A DNA stretch of 64,000 nt from Desnuesiella massiliensis (lineage in GTDB: Bacteria > Bacillota > Clostridia > Clostridiales > Clostridiaceae). Positions 1-8,735 of the stretch are shown here, one piece after another. The notes under the pieces were generated by a model, which ran no database searches, was not told the DNA's origin, and worked only from the letters and a program-made list of their open reading frames with translations. Within the stretch, counting starts at the first letter, position 1. Each line of letters starts with the position of its first letter. The DNA lies in the NCBI RefSeq assembly GCF_001403615.1, contig NZ_LN879456.1:1334525-1398524 (forward strand). Direction: 5' to 3'. The position numbers and the translations under genes are program-made.

Positions 1-421
1 TTAAAAACTTTATACATTTATCATTAGCTCTGGAAGTCAATAATATAATTCCATCCACTAATCTGCTATTAGTATAATTTTTAATAAAGTTTACCTCTTC
101 ATTTTCATTCTTGCTGAAGGCATACATTATATAATAACCTTTCTTTTGAGCGTACACACTTATACCTGTCATAACTTGTATGAAAAATGGATTTTTAAAC
201 AAATCATCCCCTTCGCTTGGGAGAATTAATCCCAAGGTGTGAGTCTGACTATTAGCTAAACTTCTAGCTATAGCATTGGGATGATAATTCAGCTTTTTTA
301 TGGTTTCTAAAACTCTCTCTTTTGTTTCGTCACTTATTCTAGGATTTCCTGCTAAGACCCTTGAAACTGTTGATGGGGAAACATTGGCTTCCCTTGCTAC
401 ATCTTTTATTGTGGTATTCAT
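1..421 (-). CDS. LacI-family transcriptional regulator (C terminus beyond window)
   Basis: The frame is open from an ATG at 421 to the window edge, 140 codons, so only the N-terminal part is present. Residues 4-24 are a LacI-type helix-turn-helix (VSPSTVSRVLAG), followed by the hinge (YHPNAIARSLA) and the start of the sugar-binding effector domain (THTLGLILPS). LacI proteins repress sugar operons until an inducer binds. The neighbouring CUT1 transporter and beta-phosphoglucomutase genes carry matching palindromic operators (3917-3932 and 4189-4204), so it is probably their local repressor; that link is inferred. The inducer is not known. Confidence 0.93.
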   Translation of the reverse strand, partial: MNTTIKDVAREANVSPSTVSRVLAGNPRISDETKERVLETIKKLNYHPNAIARSLANSQTHTLGLILPSEGDDLFKNPFFIQVMTGISVYAQKKGYYIMYAFSKNENEEVNFIKNYTNSRLVDGIILLTSRANDKCIKFL

Positions 422-471
422 TGTAAATTTCACTCCCATATCTATTAAACAATTTTGGCTTACCAGGATTT

Positions 472-575
472 TTATAGGGAAACAACTCAAACTTAAAACT
501 TATCTTTTGTACCGAAATCTCCTAAAGCTCGAAATTTTGGAACCTGCTTAAGTTAAGTTAATCAGTTGCTTCCCT
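472..575. repeat. Diverged copy of palindromic repeat family 1
   Basis: The ends are GGGAAACAACT on the left and its near-complement AGTTGCTTCCC on the right, with AACTTA-rich inner arms. The arms match those of the better copies at 12012, 14941 and 17289. With the next palindrome it fills the 325-base gap between the LacI gene and the transporter operon. No gene is visible in this gap. Confidence 0.6.
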
Positions 576-577
576 GC

Positions 578-679
578 AGGAGGATGTGAAAAAAGGTGTT
601 CTATAGGTTTCCCTACACCGCACGTGGATCCCCACGAGCGACCCGTGAAAAAGAACACCTATGTTTTTCACATCCTCCT
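578..679. repeat. Long inverted repeat with about 25-base arms
   Basis: The left arm begins AGGAGGATGTGAAAAA and continues to GGTGTTCT. The right arm begins AGAACACC and ends TTTTTCACATCCTCCT. The roughly 45-base centre contains GTTTCCCTA, resembling the outer arm of family 1. It sits downstream of the last transporter gene on the minus strand, where its transcript would form a long hairpin and could stop transcription. It may be a small non-autonomous mobile element. Confidence 0.75.
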
Positions 680-746
680 ATACATCCTCTAGTCAAATAA
701 CCTATTTTAAGTGTAAATGCTTTTCATTATTTTATCAATAGAAATA

Positions 747-1583
747 TTACTTAATACTTCCAGCCGCAATAGACTTGATAATATGCTTTTGAGCACTAAA
801 ATAGAATATTATTACCGGAATTATAGTTAAAACTAGCCCCGCTAAGGCTAAATGCCATTGCTTAGTATATTGTCCAAAGAAGAAAAAGGTTTTTAAAGGA
901 ATAGTCTGTGTTGATGGCTTATTAATTACTAAAGATGGCAATAAGAAGTCATTCCAAATCCATACTGTATTTAATATAGCCACAGTAATAGTTATGGGCT
1001 TTAATAGTGGAAATATAATATGCCAAAAGGTTTGGAATTTAGTACATCCATCTATCATAGCCGCTTCATCTAATTCCTTAGGTATACCTTTAACAAATCC
1101 ATGATACAAGAATATGGACATAGCTGCTCCAAAGCCAAGATACATGAAGATGATACCGCCCATATTCAATAATCTTAGTTTACCCATTAATCTTACTAAA
1201 GGAAGCATTACAGATTGAAAAGGTACTAACATAGATGATACGAATAAGTAAAATATAAAGGTACTTGTTTTAGTTTTTGTTCTCTCAAGCATCCAAGCTG
1301 CCATGGAGGAGAAAACAATTATCACTATTATACTTGTTACTGTAATAAACAACGAATTTCCTAGTGCCCTAAAAAAGTCTAATTGCTTAAAAGCTTCTTT
1401 ATAATTTGCAAAACTCCATACCTTTGGGAAGGATAATGTATCTTCGAAAAGCTCCTTTTTAGTTTTAAAAGAATTTATAAGAATCACATAAAAAGGTGAT
1501 AAAAACAATAACCCTAAAATCACTCCGACTATCCCATTGGCTATGTTTGAGCTCTTAAAACCCTTTGATGTTGTTTTTTCCAT
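747..1583 (-). CDS. CUT1 sugar ABC transporter permease, MsmG/MalG type
   Basis: A 278-residue inner-membrane permease with about six hydrophobic segments. The cytoplasmic EAA loop that contacts the ATPase is clear near residues 170-190 (DEAAMIDGCTKFQTFW). The sequence resembles MalG/MsmG proteins, which import oligosaccharides together with a MalF-type partner. The start codon overlaps the partner's stop by one base, so the two are translationally coupled. No ATPase gene follows inside the operon; such transporters often share an MsmK/MsiK ATPase encoded elsewhere. The substrate cannot be read from sequence. Confidence 0.93.
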   Translation of the reverse strand: MEKTTSKGFKSSNIANGIVGVILGLLFLSPFYVILINSFKTKKELFEDTLSFPKVWSFANYKEAFKQLDFFRALGNSLFITVTSIIVIIVFSSMAAWMLERTKTKTSTFIFYLFVSSMLVPFQSVMLPLVRLMGKLRLLNMGGIIFMYLGFGAAMSIFLYHGFVKGIPKELDEAAMIDGCTKFQTFWHIIFPLLKPITITVAILNTVWIWNDFLLPSLVINKPSTQTIPLKTFFFFGQYTKQWHLALAGLVLTIIPVIIFYFSAQKHIIKSIAAGSIK

Positions 1584-2446
1584 TATGCTTCCACCTCACC
1601 CTTCTTAGATACATAAACTTGAGTTATAGTTATAACCCCTACAATTAAGAATAAAATAAAAGCTTTTGCTTGAGCTACACCCATTTCATTAAATTTAAAT
1701 GCAGTATTATAAATGTTCATAGCCATCATTTGAGTAGAGTTACCTGGTCCTCCTGCGGTTAAAGATAAGTTTTGATCATATAATTTAAAGGAGTTTGACA
1801 ATGTCAAAAATAAACTTACAGTAAATGCTGGTCTAACCAAAGGGAAGATTATATTTTTTAATCTCTGCCAAGTATTAGCCCCATCTATCATAGAAGCTTC
1901 TACAAGCTCTTGCGGAATATTTTGAATAGCCGCTATATATATAACCATTAGGTATCCTGCCATTTGCCAAGACATGAGTATTATCAATCCATAAAATCCT
2001 GTCTTTCCATCTGACAGCCAACCTAATAACCATTGTTGTCCAGTTAAATTTCCTAAAGTGGCAAATATCTCTTTAAATATAAACTGCCATATAAATCCTA
2101 ATATGAGTCCACCTATAAGGTTTGGCATAAAAAATAATGTTCTTAATAAATTATTTATCTTTAATTTTCTTGTAACTAATAATGCTAATCCAAATCCTAA
2201 TATATTTAATACTATTACAGATACAACAGTAAACTTGAAAGTAAATATGAATGAATCTAAAAATCCTTGATCTTTAAAAGCAGCCACATAGTTTTTGAGT
2301 CCAATCCAAGAAACATCTGATTTAATACCGTTCCAATCTGTGAAAGAATAATATATTCCGAATAGCAAAGGTAGTAATACAACTAATAGGAAGGCGACTA
2401 GTACTGGCCCTACAAACAGCCAAAATGAAATATTATTCTTTTTCAA
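1583..2446 (-). CDS. CUT1 sugar ABC transporter permease, MsmF/MalF type
   Basis: A 287-residue membrane permease with an EAA loop (VEASMIDGANTWQRL) near residues 183-200, the typical MalF/MsmF signature. The start codon is TTG at 2446, chosen because GGGGAGA lies five bases upstream and no better start exists. It is the middle gene of a three-gene minus-strand operon: solute-binding protein, this permease, then the second permease. It should form the heterodimeric membrane channel with the next gene. Confidence 0.93.
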   Translation of the reverse strand: MKKNNISFWLFVGPVLVAFLLVVLLPLLFGIYYSFTDWNGIKSDVSWIGLKNYVAAFKDQGFLDSFIFTFKFTVVSVIVLNILGFGLALLVTRKLKINNLLRTLFFMPNLIGGLILGFIWQFIFKEIFATLGNLTGQQWLLGWLSDGKTGFYGLIILMSWQMAGYLMVIYIAAIQNIPQELVEASMIDGANTWQRLKNIIFPLVRPAFTVSLFLTLSNSFKLYDQNLSLTAGGPGNSTQMMAMNIYNTAFKFNEMGVAQAKAFILFLIVGVITITQVYVSKKGEVEA

Positions 2447-2486
2447 TGCTATCTCCCCTTTTGCTTTATTAATCCACTATATTTAA

Positions 2487-2518
2487 ATTCCTGGAAGAGT
2501 GTTCACTCCTCCAGGAAT
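2487..2518. terminator. Intercistronic hairpin after the binding-protein gene
   Basis: ATTCCTGG and CCAGGAAT arms enclose a further GAGTG/CACTC pairing. It lies between the solute-binding-protein stop and the first permease start, with no long T tract. Such hairpins commonly reduce read-through or stabilise the upstream message so that binding protein is made in excess over permease; that role here is inferred. Confidence 0.6.
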
Positions 2519-2542
2519 ATTTACTTTTAATTCCTATAAAAA

Positions 2543-3871
2543 TTATTTTGCTCTAGCTTCTGACCAAGTCTTTTTAGCGTTTTCAACTAGCTTATCCCAA
2601 GTGATTTCACCTGCAGTATATTTTTGAATATCTGCACCTAGCTTATCCATTCCCCAACCTGTTGGATATCCCATGAATACCCATGGCATTGTTTTTCCTT
2701 CATTTGAGTATTTTAAAACATCTTTAGCTAGTGGATCTGATGGTTGTAAAGCTTCACTTTCATATCCTTTTAATGCTGGTATGAATTTAAAGTCTTTTAT
2801 AATCATTTCTTTACCCTTATCAGAAGTATATAACCAGTTTAAGAACTCTTTAGCTGCTTTCTTTGTATCTGCATCCTTCTTAGAGTTTATTGACCAGTAC
2901 ATTGGCACTCCAACTGGAATAGCACCTTCTTTGACTCCATCTAAAGGCATTGGTAATATTCCTATATTTTTTGCTAAGTCAGCATCTACGCCACTTACAG
3001 AACCGAAAGCCCAGTTACCTTGTTGAATCATAGCAGCTTTTCCTAGAGAGAATTTCTTTTCTACTTGAGTTGCATAGTCAACACTGTTTATAGACTTATT
3101 TGTGTTGTCTGGTTTAAAAGCATATTTTATTTGAAGATCTATTAATTTCTTTAATTGATCATTGTACTTGAATTCTATTTGTTTAGCATTAAAGGAATCT
3201 TTTGCACTCTTAAATTCATTAGAGAAAGCCACGTTTGATAAATGTAATCCTGTTACCCAAGTTTCTTTTCCTGGTAGGGCAAATACTGAATCAATTTTTA
3301 GATCTGCTTTCTTTGAATCAAGGGTTGCAGCAGCCTTTTCTAAATCTGCAAAAGTCTTTATAGAAGCTGGATCTATACCTGCTTTACTAAATATGTCCTT
3401 GTTGTAGATAAAACCGTATCCTTCTTGGTTGAATGGCATACCATATAATTTCCCATCTAATGTAACTGACTCTAAAGTTCCTTGGAATGCTTTTGACACC
3501 CATGGTTGGTCACTCAAGTCTTCTAACTTCTCTTTCCAATCAAGCGCGTCTTGAGTTCCTCCTATATTGTATATTACTGGCTCCTGACCTGATGCAAACT
3601 TTGATTTTAAAGCAGCACCATAATCTTCTCCTCCACCTACTGTTTGTAAATTAAATTTAACATTTGGGTTTAAAGCTGTGTATTCGTTAGTAGCTTTTTC
3701 AAGAGCATCCTTAGCCTCAACCTTGAACTGGAAAATATCGATAGTTACATTCTTCTTAGAATCATTTCCAGTGCTACCTTTATCATCGCCTTTACTTGAG
3801 CATCCTGCAAATATGCCTGCTGTTAAAACTACTGAGCAAGCTAGTGCTACAAGCTTTTTAACATTTTTCAT
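2543..3871 (-). CDS. Extracellular sugar-binding lipoprotein of the CUT1 ABC transporter
   Basis: Family 1 extracellular solute-binding protein, 442 residues from the ATG at 3871, which has GGAGGGG five bases upstream; a 13-codon upstream extension is not needed. The N terminus is a lipoprotein signal peptide with lipobox TAGIFAGC, so the mature protein is anchored on the outer membrane face. The body has the MalE-like fold signatures (YGMPFNQEGYGFIYNKDIF, AAMIQQGNWAFG). It captures sugar for the two permeases encoded downstream. Expression should be driven by the consensus promoter and operator at 3917-3967. Confidence 0.93.
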   Translation of the reverse strand: MKNVKKLVALACSVVLTAGIFAGCSSKGDDKGSTGNDSKKNVTIDIFQFKVEAKDALEKATNEYTALNPNVKFNLQTVGGGEDYGAALKSKFASGQEPVIYNIGGTQDALDWKEKLEDLSDQPWVSKAFQGTLESVTLDGKLYGMPFNQEGYGFIYNKDIFSKAGIDPASIKTFADLEKAAATLDSKKADLKIDSVFALPGKETWVTGLHLSNVAFSNEFKSAKDSFNAKQIEFKYNDQLKKLIDLQIKYAFKPDNTNKSINSVDYATQVEKKFSLGKAAMIQQGNWAFGSVSGVDADLAKNIGILPMPLDGVKEGAIPVGVPMYWSINSKKDADTKKAAKEFLNWLYTSDKGKEMIIKDFKFIPALKGYESEALQPSDPLAKDVLKYSNEGKTMPWVFMGYPTGWGMDKLGADIQKYTAGEITWDKLVENAKKTWSEARAK

Positions 3872-3916
3872 AAATAACCCCTCCGTTTTATAACGTTTTC
3901 TTTTATGCATTATTCA

Positions 3917-3967
3917 ATGCAACCGTTTGCATGTTTTAATTATAATACATAGATTTTTAATAGTCAA
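3917..3967 (-). promoter_or_regulatory. Sigma-A promoter with LacI-type operator for the sugar transporter operon
   Basis: On the minus strand TTGACT (3967-3962), a 17-base spacer and TATAAT (3944-3939) form a near-consensus promoter. Immediately downstream, at the likely start point, lies the near-perfect palindrome ATGCAACCGTTTGCAT (3917-3932), a classical LacI/GalR operator shape. Binding there would block initiation. Confidence 0.85.
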
Positions 3968-4084
3968 TACGCTTTTGTAGAAAATACTAAATATTTTCTT
4001 TTGGTCCACATATCTATGCATATTTACTTTAAAAATTCTAATTCTTAATTTACATCCATGCTTCTCTTTTGTGTATTCCTACAA

Positions 4085-4098
4085 TGTAATTGTTTACA
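4085..4098. promoter_or_regulatory. cre-like site (possible CcpA binding)
   Basis: TGTAATTGTTTACA matches the CcpA consensus TGWNANCGNTNWCA at all but one defined position (T for C). It lies between the two divergent promoters, where catabolite repression would make sense. A second LacI-family operator is an alternative reading. Confidence 0.4.
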
Positions 4099-4188
4099 GT
4101 TTGTATGCTTTCTATTCTACATATTTCTTTAACTTTTTCTTATGGTGCTATAAAATTTACCATATTAATTAAAATTAGGATCCATTTC

Positions 4189-4251
4189 ACGCAAACGATT
4201 GCATATTTTTCATCTATTCCTGTTGCATTTTTTGTTTTATTAATGTAGAAT
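4189..4251 (+). promoter_or_regulatory. LacI-type operator and sigma-A promoter of the beta-phosphoglucomutase gene
   Basis: ACGCAAACGATTGCAT (4189-4204) shares the GCAAACG.TTGCAT core with the operator at 3917. Downstream, TTGCAT (4223-4228), 17 bases and TAGAAT (4246-4251) form a plausible promoter reading into the gene at 4292. The shared operator implies coordinate control of the two divergent transcripts. Confidence 0.75.
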
Positions 4252-4291
4252 TTTTCCTAAGCATATTATTTTTACGACAGGAGGAATTTAT

Positions 4292-4936
4292 ATGAATATA
4301 AAGGCTTGTTTATTTGATTTAGATGGAGTTATTGTTGATACTGCTAAATATCACTATCTTGCATGGAAAAGACTAGCTAGTGAATTAGGCTTTGATTTTA
4401 CAGAAAAAGATAATGAGAGATTAAAGGGAGTTAGCAGAATGGCTTCCTTAGAAATATTATTGTCCATAGGCAACATGGAAATGGAAGAAAAATCAAAACT
4501 TGAGTTGGCAGAGAAAAAGAACCAGTGGTATGTAGAATATATCTCTAAAGTAGACAAAAGCGAATTGCTTCCAGGTGTGGAGGATTTTTTTAAGCTGCTA
4601 AAAGAAAATGAAATAAAAATAGCCTTAGGTTCTGCTAGTAAGAACTCTATGACAATTCTAAAAAATACAGGCATTGTAGGATATTTTGATGCCATAATAG
4701 ATGGGAACAAGGTTTCAAAGGCTAAACCTGATCCAGAAGTATTTGTACTAGGCGCTAAGGAATTAGGAGTTTCCTCTGAGGAATGTGTGGTTTTTGAAGA
4801 TGCCGAGGCTGGCATTGAAGCTGCTAAAAGTGCCAATATGAAAGCTATTGGCGTAGGTTCACCTGAAATCTTAAATAAAGCAGATAAAATTATCTCTGGA
4901 TTTTCAGGAATTAGTTTAGATATACTAAACTTCTAA
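4292..4936 (+). CDS. pgmB: Beta-phosphoglucomutase (HAD superfamily)
   Basis: A 214-residue cytoplasmic HAD phosphatase-fold enzyme. Motif I is FDLDGVIVDTA (the two aspartates of DxD), motif II is GSASKN, and motifs III/IV are KAKPDPEVF and FEDAEAGIEAA, the pattern of beta-phosphoglucomutases that interconvert beta-glucose 1-phosphate and glucose 6-phosphate. This enzyme normally follows an inverting disaccharide phosphorylase (GH65 type), not seen here but possibly beyond the left edge. It is divergent from the sugar transporter and shares its operator. AGGAGG stands just before the ATG. Confidence 0.92.
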   Translation: MNIKACLFDLDGVIVDTAKYHYLAWKRLASELGFDFTEKDNERLKGVSRMASLEILLSIGNMEMEEKSKLELAEKKNQWYVEYISKVDKSELLPGVEDFFKLLKENEIKIALGSASKNSMTILKNTGIVGYFDAIIDGNKVSKAKPDPEVFVLGAKELGVSSEECVVFEDAEAGIEAAKSANMKAIGVGSPEILNKADKIISGFSGISLDILNF

Positions 4937-5010
4937 TTTACCAATACAAAATTTACAATTGAATACTTTTAACTTGTGATATGCAATAGTTTAAAAACTT
5001 TATATAGAGC

Positions 5011-5071
5011 GCAATAAAAAAGTAACTAGTCACTATTACTTATGTATTTGACTAGCTACCTTTTATTGCAT
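5011..5071. repeat. Palindromic repeat family 2, diverged copy; probable terminator
   Basis: The arms are GCAATAAAAAAGTAACTAGTCA and the complementary TTGACTAGCTACCTTTTATTGC side. It shares the TAACTAGTCA...TGACTAGTTA core with copies at 17403, 20129, 52401 and 53730. It lies between convergent pgmB and the DUF350 gene and would form a long hairpin in either transcript. Confidence 0.6.
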
Positions 5072-5110
5072 CTAAATCTGAAATTTTCCCTATGGAAAAA
5101 TTTCCTCCCT

Positions 5111-5139
5111 TATTGTGAATTGTGCATTGTGAATTAACT
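5111..5139. repeat. Short repeat family 3 copy
   Basis: ATTGTGAATTGTGCATTGTGAATTAA type sequence, the same unit that ends the element at 9784-9917 and starts the one at 40619. It abuts the stop codon of the DUF350 gene. Function unknown. Confidence 0.55.
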
Positions 5140-5353
5140 AAGCCGCTACAACCCTAGATACAATTATAGCTATACCTATTAATAATCCTGCCACTACAAC
5201 GGCTACAGCCATATTCTTATTTTCTAGCTCTTTATTAAAGTCTACAGGTATCATCCAATCGAAAAATTTATAGCCTATAGCCATAATAAAAATTCCTAGT
5301 AGTCCAAAAACTAAACTTAATCCTAAATTTCTCAATATTTCCATGACATCCAT
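5138..5353 (-). CDS. DUF350 family small membrane protein
   Basis: A 71-residue protein with two hydrophobic helices (LGLSLVFGLLGIFIMAIGY and AVAVVVAGLLIGIAIIVSRV) separated by a short acidic/amide linker with the N.AVAVV motif typical of DUF350. No enzymatic role is known for this family, which occurs in many bacterial membranes. It is a single gene between pgmB and selB with its own GGGGAGG ribosome site. Confidence 0.75.
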   Translation of the reverse strand: MDVMEILRNLGLSLVFGLLGIFIMAIGYKFFDWMIPVDFNKELENKNMAVAVVVAGLLIGIAIIVSRVVAA

Positions 5354-5422
5354 AAGTAGAGCCTCCCCTCATATTATTAATCTTTGATGCTATAAATTTA
5401 CATTAATTATAGCACAAAACGG

Positions 5423-7330
5423 CTAATATAACACTCTTTTATCTTCTTGTCTTTTAGTTAATTTTATTGAGTCAAAGTGCTCTAATATTGCTACAGCATA
5501 CTTTCTGCTGGTATTTAGAATATCTCTAGCCTCTCCTGCTGTTATAAAGCCTTGAACTTTTATCTTTTCTAAAATATGTTCTTTTGCTTTATCATAATGT
5601 TCTTTTAAAAATATAGCCTCTTCTGAGGTTTTTACTAAAGCTTCATTATCTATTAAGGAGTCAAACACCATCTTAAAACCTTTTTTATCTTTTTCCTTAT
5701 TTAAGATTTCTTCATACTTAGGAGGAGAATAAGGATTCTCATTAAATGCCCTTAAAATGTTTTCTTTTATAGCTTCCTGCTCTTTGGTGTATTTAATCTC
5801 AAAATCATTTAAAGACAGATAACTATTAGTTATTTTTATTATATTTAAATTTTGAAGCTTATCTAATATCTCGTCATAATTCTTTTGTTTTATTGCCTTC
5901 CCATAAACCTTTACCTTTAATTCCTCTTTAGAAATACCTGCTTTAAGCGGATTTTCCTTATGGTAAGCTTGTAATAATTTTTGCATTATTTCTATAGACT
6001 TATTAAAGAAATTCTTATGTATATATACTTTTTTATCTCCCCAGGTGAGTTCTATAATTTTTCCTTCACTTAATAATCCTTGCAGTTTTTCTTCAATATT
6101 TTCTTCATTTTTTCCTAGAGCTTTTAGAATATCAGAAACAGTGGGATAAGTACTGCTTAGCTTCTCTATAGTCTTTTCTAATATTCCCCCTAATTCTCCA
6201 CTCTCTTTGATTTTCAACTCCTCAATGTAATTACTATCAAAGCGCTTAGCTTTATGAGCTACGGGCTGAATAACTGTTCCACCAGCTACAGTTATCATAG
6301 GAGAATAGGTTCTTAATACATACCTATCATTTCTTTGAGTTGTAATAGGTTTTTCAAGTCTAAATTGAACATAAGCTTCTTCACCTGGCTTTATCTCTTC
6401 CTTATCTAAAATTATAACTCTACATAGGACTTCTGAAGTTCCATGATATAGCCTCATCCTTTGCCTATTTTCTATAGGCTTTTCTGCACTTTTTAAATGA
6501 TATAGCTTTCCATCCACTATTAAAGAGGATTCCATCAGCTTTTCCTTTGATATTACGTCTCCTCTTTCTATATCCTCAACCTTTACATTAGCTATATTTA
6601 AAGCGCATCTCTGTCCTGCCTCTGCTACTTCCACATTGGTTTCATGCACTTGTATATTTCTTATCTTGCCTAAAACCATAGAAGGATAAACTTGTATGGT
6701 CTCTCCTTCTTTTATTTTTCCGCTGATTACAGTGCCTGTCACTACAGTACCAAAGCCACTAACTGAAAATACCCTATCCACCGGAAGTCTAAAATGTCCT
6801 TCTGTATCTTTAGCCGCTACCTCCTCTGTGGCCTTTTCAATTTCTTTTATGAGAGATTCTAGTCCCTGTCCAGTTTTTGATGAAACGGGAATTATTGGTG
6901 CACTTTCTAAAAAAGTATTTTTAAATTTTTCTTTAACCTCTCCTACCACCATTTCTTTCCACTCATCATCCACTAAATCACTTTTAGTTAAAACTACTAT
7001 TCCCTTTTTTATATTTAATAGCTGAAGTATTTCAAAATGCTCTTCTGTCTGTGGCATTATACCTTCATCTGCTGCTATAACTAGCAATACTACATCTACA
7101 CTGCTAACTCCAGCCAACATGTTTTTTATAAACTTCTCATGGCCTGGTACGTCAATTATTCCTGCTTGTTTTCCAGAAGGTAAATCAAAAAAAGTAAATC
7201 CTAGGTTTATAGAGATTCCTCTAGCCTTTTCTTCCTTAGTAGTGTCTGTTTCTCTTCCTGTCAGTGCCTTTATAAGAGTAGTTTTTCCATGATCTATATG
7301 CCCTGCAGTGCCTATAATAACATGCTTCAT
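5423..7330 (-). CDS. selB: Selenocysteine-specific elongation factor SelB
   Basis: A 635-residue translational GTPase. The N terminus holds the EF-Tu-like G motifs: GHIDHGKTT (G1), DVPGHEKF (G3) and TKSD (G4), followed by two beta-barrel domains. The C-terminal 250 residues are the winged-helix repeats that bind the SECIS hairpin in mRNA. It delivers Sec-tRNA to in-frame UGA codons. Its ATG overlaps the stop of selA by four bases. Its presence supports reading the UGAs at 9726 and 44083 as selenocysteine. Confidence 0.97.
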   Translation of the reverse strand: MKHVIIGTAGHIDHGKTTLIKALTGRETDTTKEEKARGISINLGFTFFDLPSGKQAGIIDVPGHEKFIKNMLAGVSSVDVVLLVIAADEGIMPQTEEHFEILQLLNIKKGIVVLTKSDLVDDEWKEMVVGEVKEKFKNTFLESAPIIPVSSKTGQGLESLIKEIEKATEEVAAKDTEGHFRLPVDRVFSVSGFGTVVTGTVISGKIKEGETIQVYPSMVLGKIRNIQVHETNVEVAEAGQRCALNIANVKVEDIERGDVISKEKLMESSLIVDGKLYHLKSAEKPIENRQRMRLYHGTSEVLCRVIILDKEEIKPGEEAYVQFRLEKPITTQRNDRYVLRTYSPMITVAGGTVIQPVAHKAKRFDSNYIEELKIKESGELGGILEKTIEKLSSTYPTVSDILKALGKNEENIEEKLQGLLSEGKIIELTWGDKKVYIHKNFFNKSIEIMQKLLQAYHKENPLKAGISKEELKVKVYGKAIKQKNYDEILDKLQNLNIIKITNSYLSLNDFEIKYTKEQEAIKENILRAFNENPYSPPKYEEILNKEKDKKGFKMVFDSLIDNEALVKTSEEAIFLKEHYDKAKEHILEKIKVQGFITAGEARDILNTSRKYAVAILEHFDSIKLTKRQEDKRVLY

Positions 7331-8721
7331 ATCACATTCTCTCCTATTACCTTAAATGCTTCTGCAATAATGTCCATATCTTCTTCTAATATAGTTCTAA
7401 CATCTAGTATTACTTCTCCGTTATAAACTCTTGCCACTATAGGCACATTATTTTTTCTTAGCATCTCTTCAATTTGCTTTTCTGATAATTTATCACTTTT
7501 AACTTTAATAACATAAGTAGGCATCTTTTCTGTAGGCATGGATCCTCCTCCTACCATGGAGTAATCCTCTGCCATATTGAATAGAAGATTCTCCGTAGCA
7601 CTCCTAAGCTTTTTTCTTAGCTTAAAAGCTTTTTTCTTTAAATCTTCTTTACTCATAAGCATCATATTTAAGGTAGGTATATTCTTTATAGCATATTCTT
7701 CATCCACATAGTATTTTAAGGTACCTTCTAAGGCTGCCAAAGTCATTTTATCAATTCTTAGGGCTCTGGTTAATTGATTCTTTTTAATTTTATCTATGTA
7801 CTCTTTCTTACCTACGATTATACCGGCTTGAGGACCACCTAGCATCTTATCTCCACTAAAGGTTACCACATCAGCACCTTTTCTAAGGCTTTCTTGAACA
7901 GTAGGTTCATATATAAAACCATATTTAGAAAGATCAATTAATACTCCGCTGCCTATATCCTCTACCACAGGAATACTATATTTCTTTCCTAAAACAGCTA
8001 ATTCTTCTAAAGACACTTCTTCTGTAAAACCCATAATTTTAAAATTAGAAGTATGGACCTTTAAAAGCACTCCTGTATTTTCCTTTATATTATTTTCATA
8101 ATCATATACATGGGTTCTATTAGTAGTGCCTACCTCTACCAAAGTAGCTCTGCTAAATTTCATAACCTCTGGTACTCTAAAGGAGCCTCCTATTTCAACC
8201 AATTGCCCTCTTGATACTATAGCCTCTTTATTTTCACATAAAGTATTAAGTACAAGCATCACCGCTGCTGCATTATTATTTACTACCAAAGCAGCCTCAG
8301 CCCCTGTTATTTCTTTTATAAGTTCTTCTATATGGCTGTATCTAGAACCTCTTTGCCCTTTTTCTAAGTCATACTCTAGATTATTATAATTGGCGGCCAC
8401 CTCAATTACGTTTTTCATAGCCTTCTCACTAAGTATAGACCTGCCTAGATTAGTATGTATTACTATGCCTGCTGCGTTTATAACCCTATTAAGCTTTGAT
8501 TTATTATGTAACTCTATTATATTCTCAAATTTATTTGCTATATCTTCATTATTAAAATCTTCAATGGCACCTTCTAAAATAGACTTTCTAAAATAGTCTA
8601 AGGTCTCCCTCAAGCTTTCTAGTACCATTTTTCTTGGAGAATCTTTTAAATACTTTTTTACGCTGTCCATATCTAAAAGCTCATCCATCTTAGGCAACCT
8701 TCTTAAAAGCTCCTTATTCAT
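7327..8721 (-). CDS. selA: L-seryl-tRNA(Sec) selenium transferase
   Basis: A 464-residue PLP enzyme of the usual SelA length. The PLP-binding lysine lies in FSGDKMLGGPQAG; NAAGIVIHTNLGRS is the conserved N-terminal signature. It converts Ser-tRNA(Sec) to Sec-tRNA(Sec) using selenophosphate from SelD. It sits between selD (14-base gap) and selB (4-base overlap) in one operon. No selC tRNA was found in this window. Confidence 0.97.
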   Translation of the reverse strand: MNKELLRRLPKMDELLDMDSVKKYLKDSPRKMVLESLRETLDYFRKSILEGAIEDFNNEDIANKFENIIELHNKSKLNRVINAAGIVIHTNLGRSILSEKAMKNVIEVAANYNNLEYDLEKGQRGSRYSHIEELIKEITGAEAALVVNNNAAAVMLVLNTLCENKEAIVSRGQLVEIGGSFRVPEVMKFSRATLVEVGTTNRTHVYDYENNIKENTGVLLKVHTSNFKIMGFTEEVSLEELAVLGKKYSIPVVEDIGSGVLIDLSKYGFIYEPTVQESLRKGADVVTFSGDKMLGGPQAGIIVGKKEYIDKIKKNQLTRALRIDKMTLAALEGTLKYYVDEEYAIKNIPTLNMMLMSKEDLKKKAFKLRKKLRSATENLLFNMAEDYSMVGGGSMPTEKMPTYVIKVKSDKLSEKQIEEMLRKNNVPIVARVYNGEVILDVRTILEEDMDIIAEAFKVIGENVI

Positions 8722-8735
8722 CCTTAAATCTCCTT

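Noticed and set aside
4354..4836. 160-codon minus-strand ORF over pgmB
   Set aside because: It is a shadow of the beta-phosphoglucomutase frame with Ser-rich low-complexity sequence.
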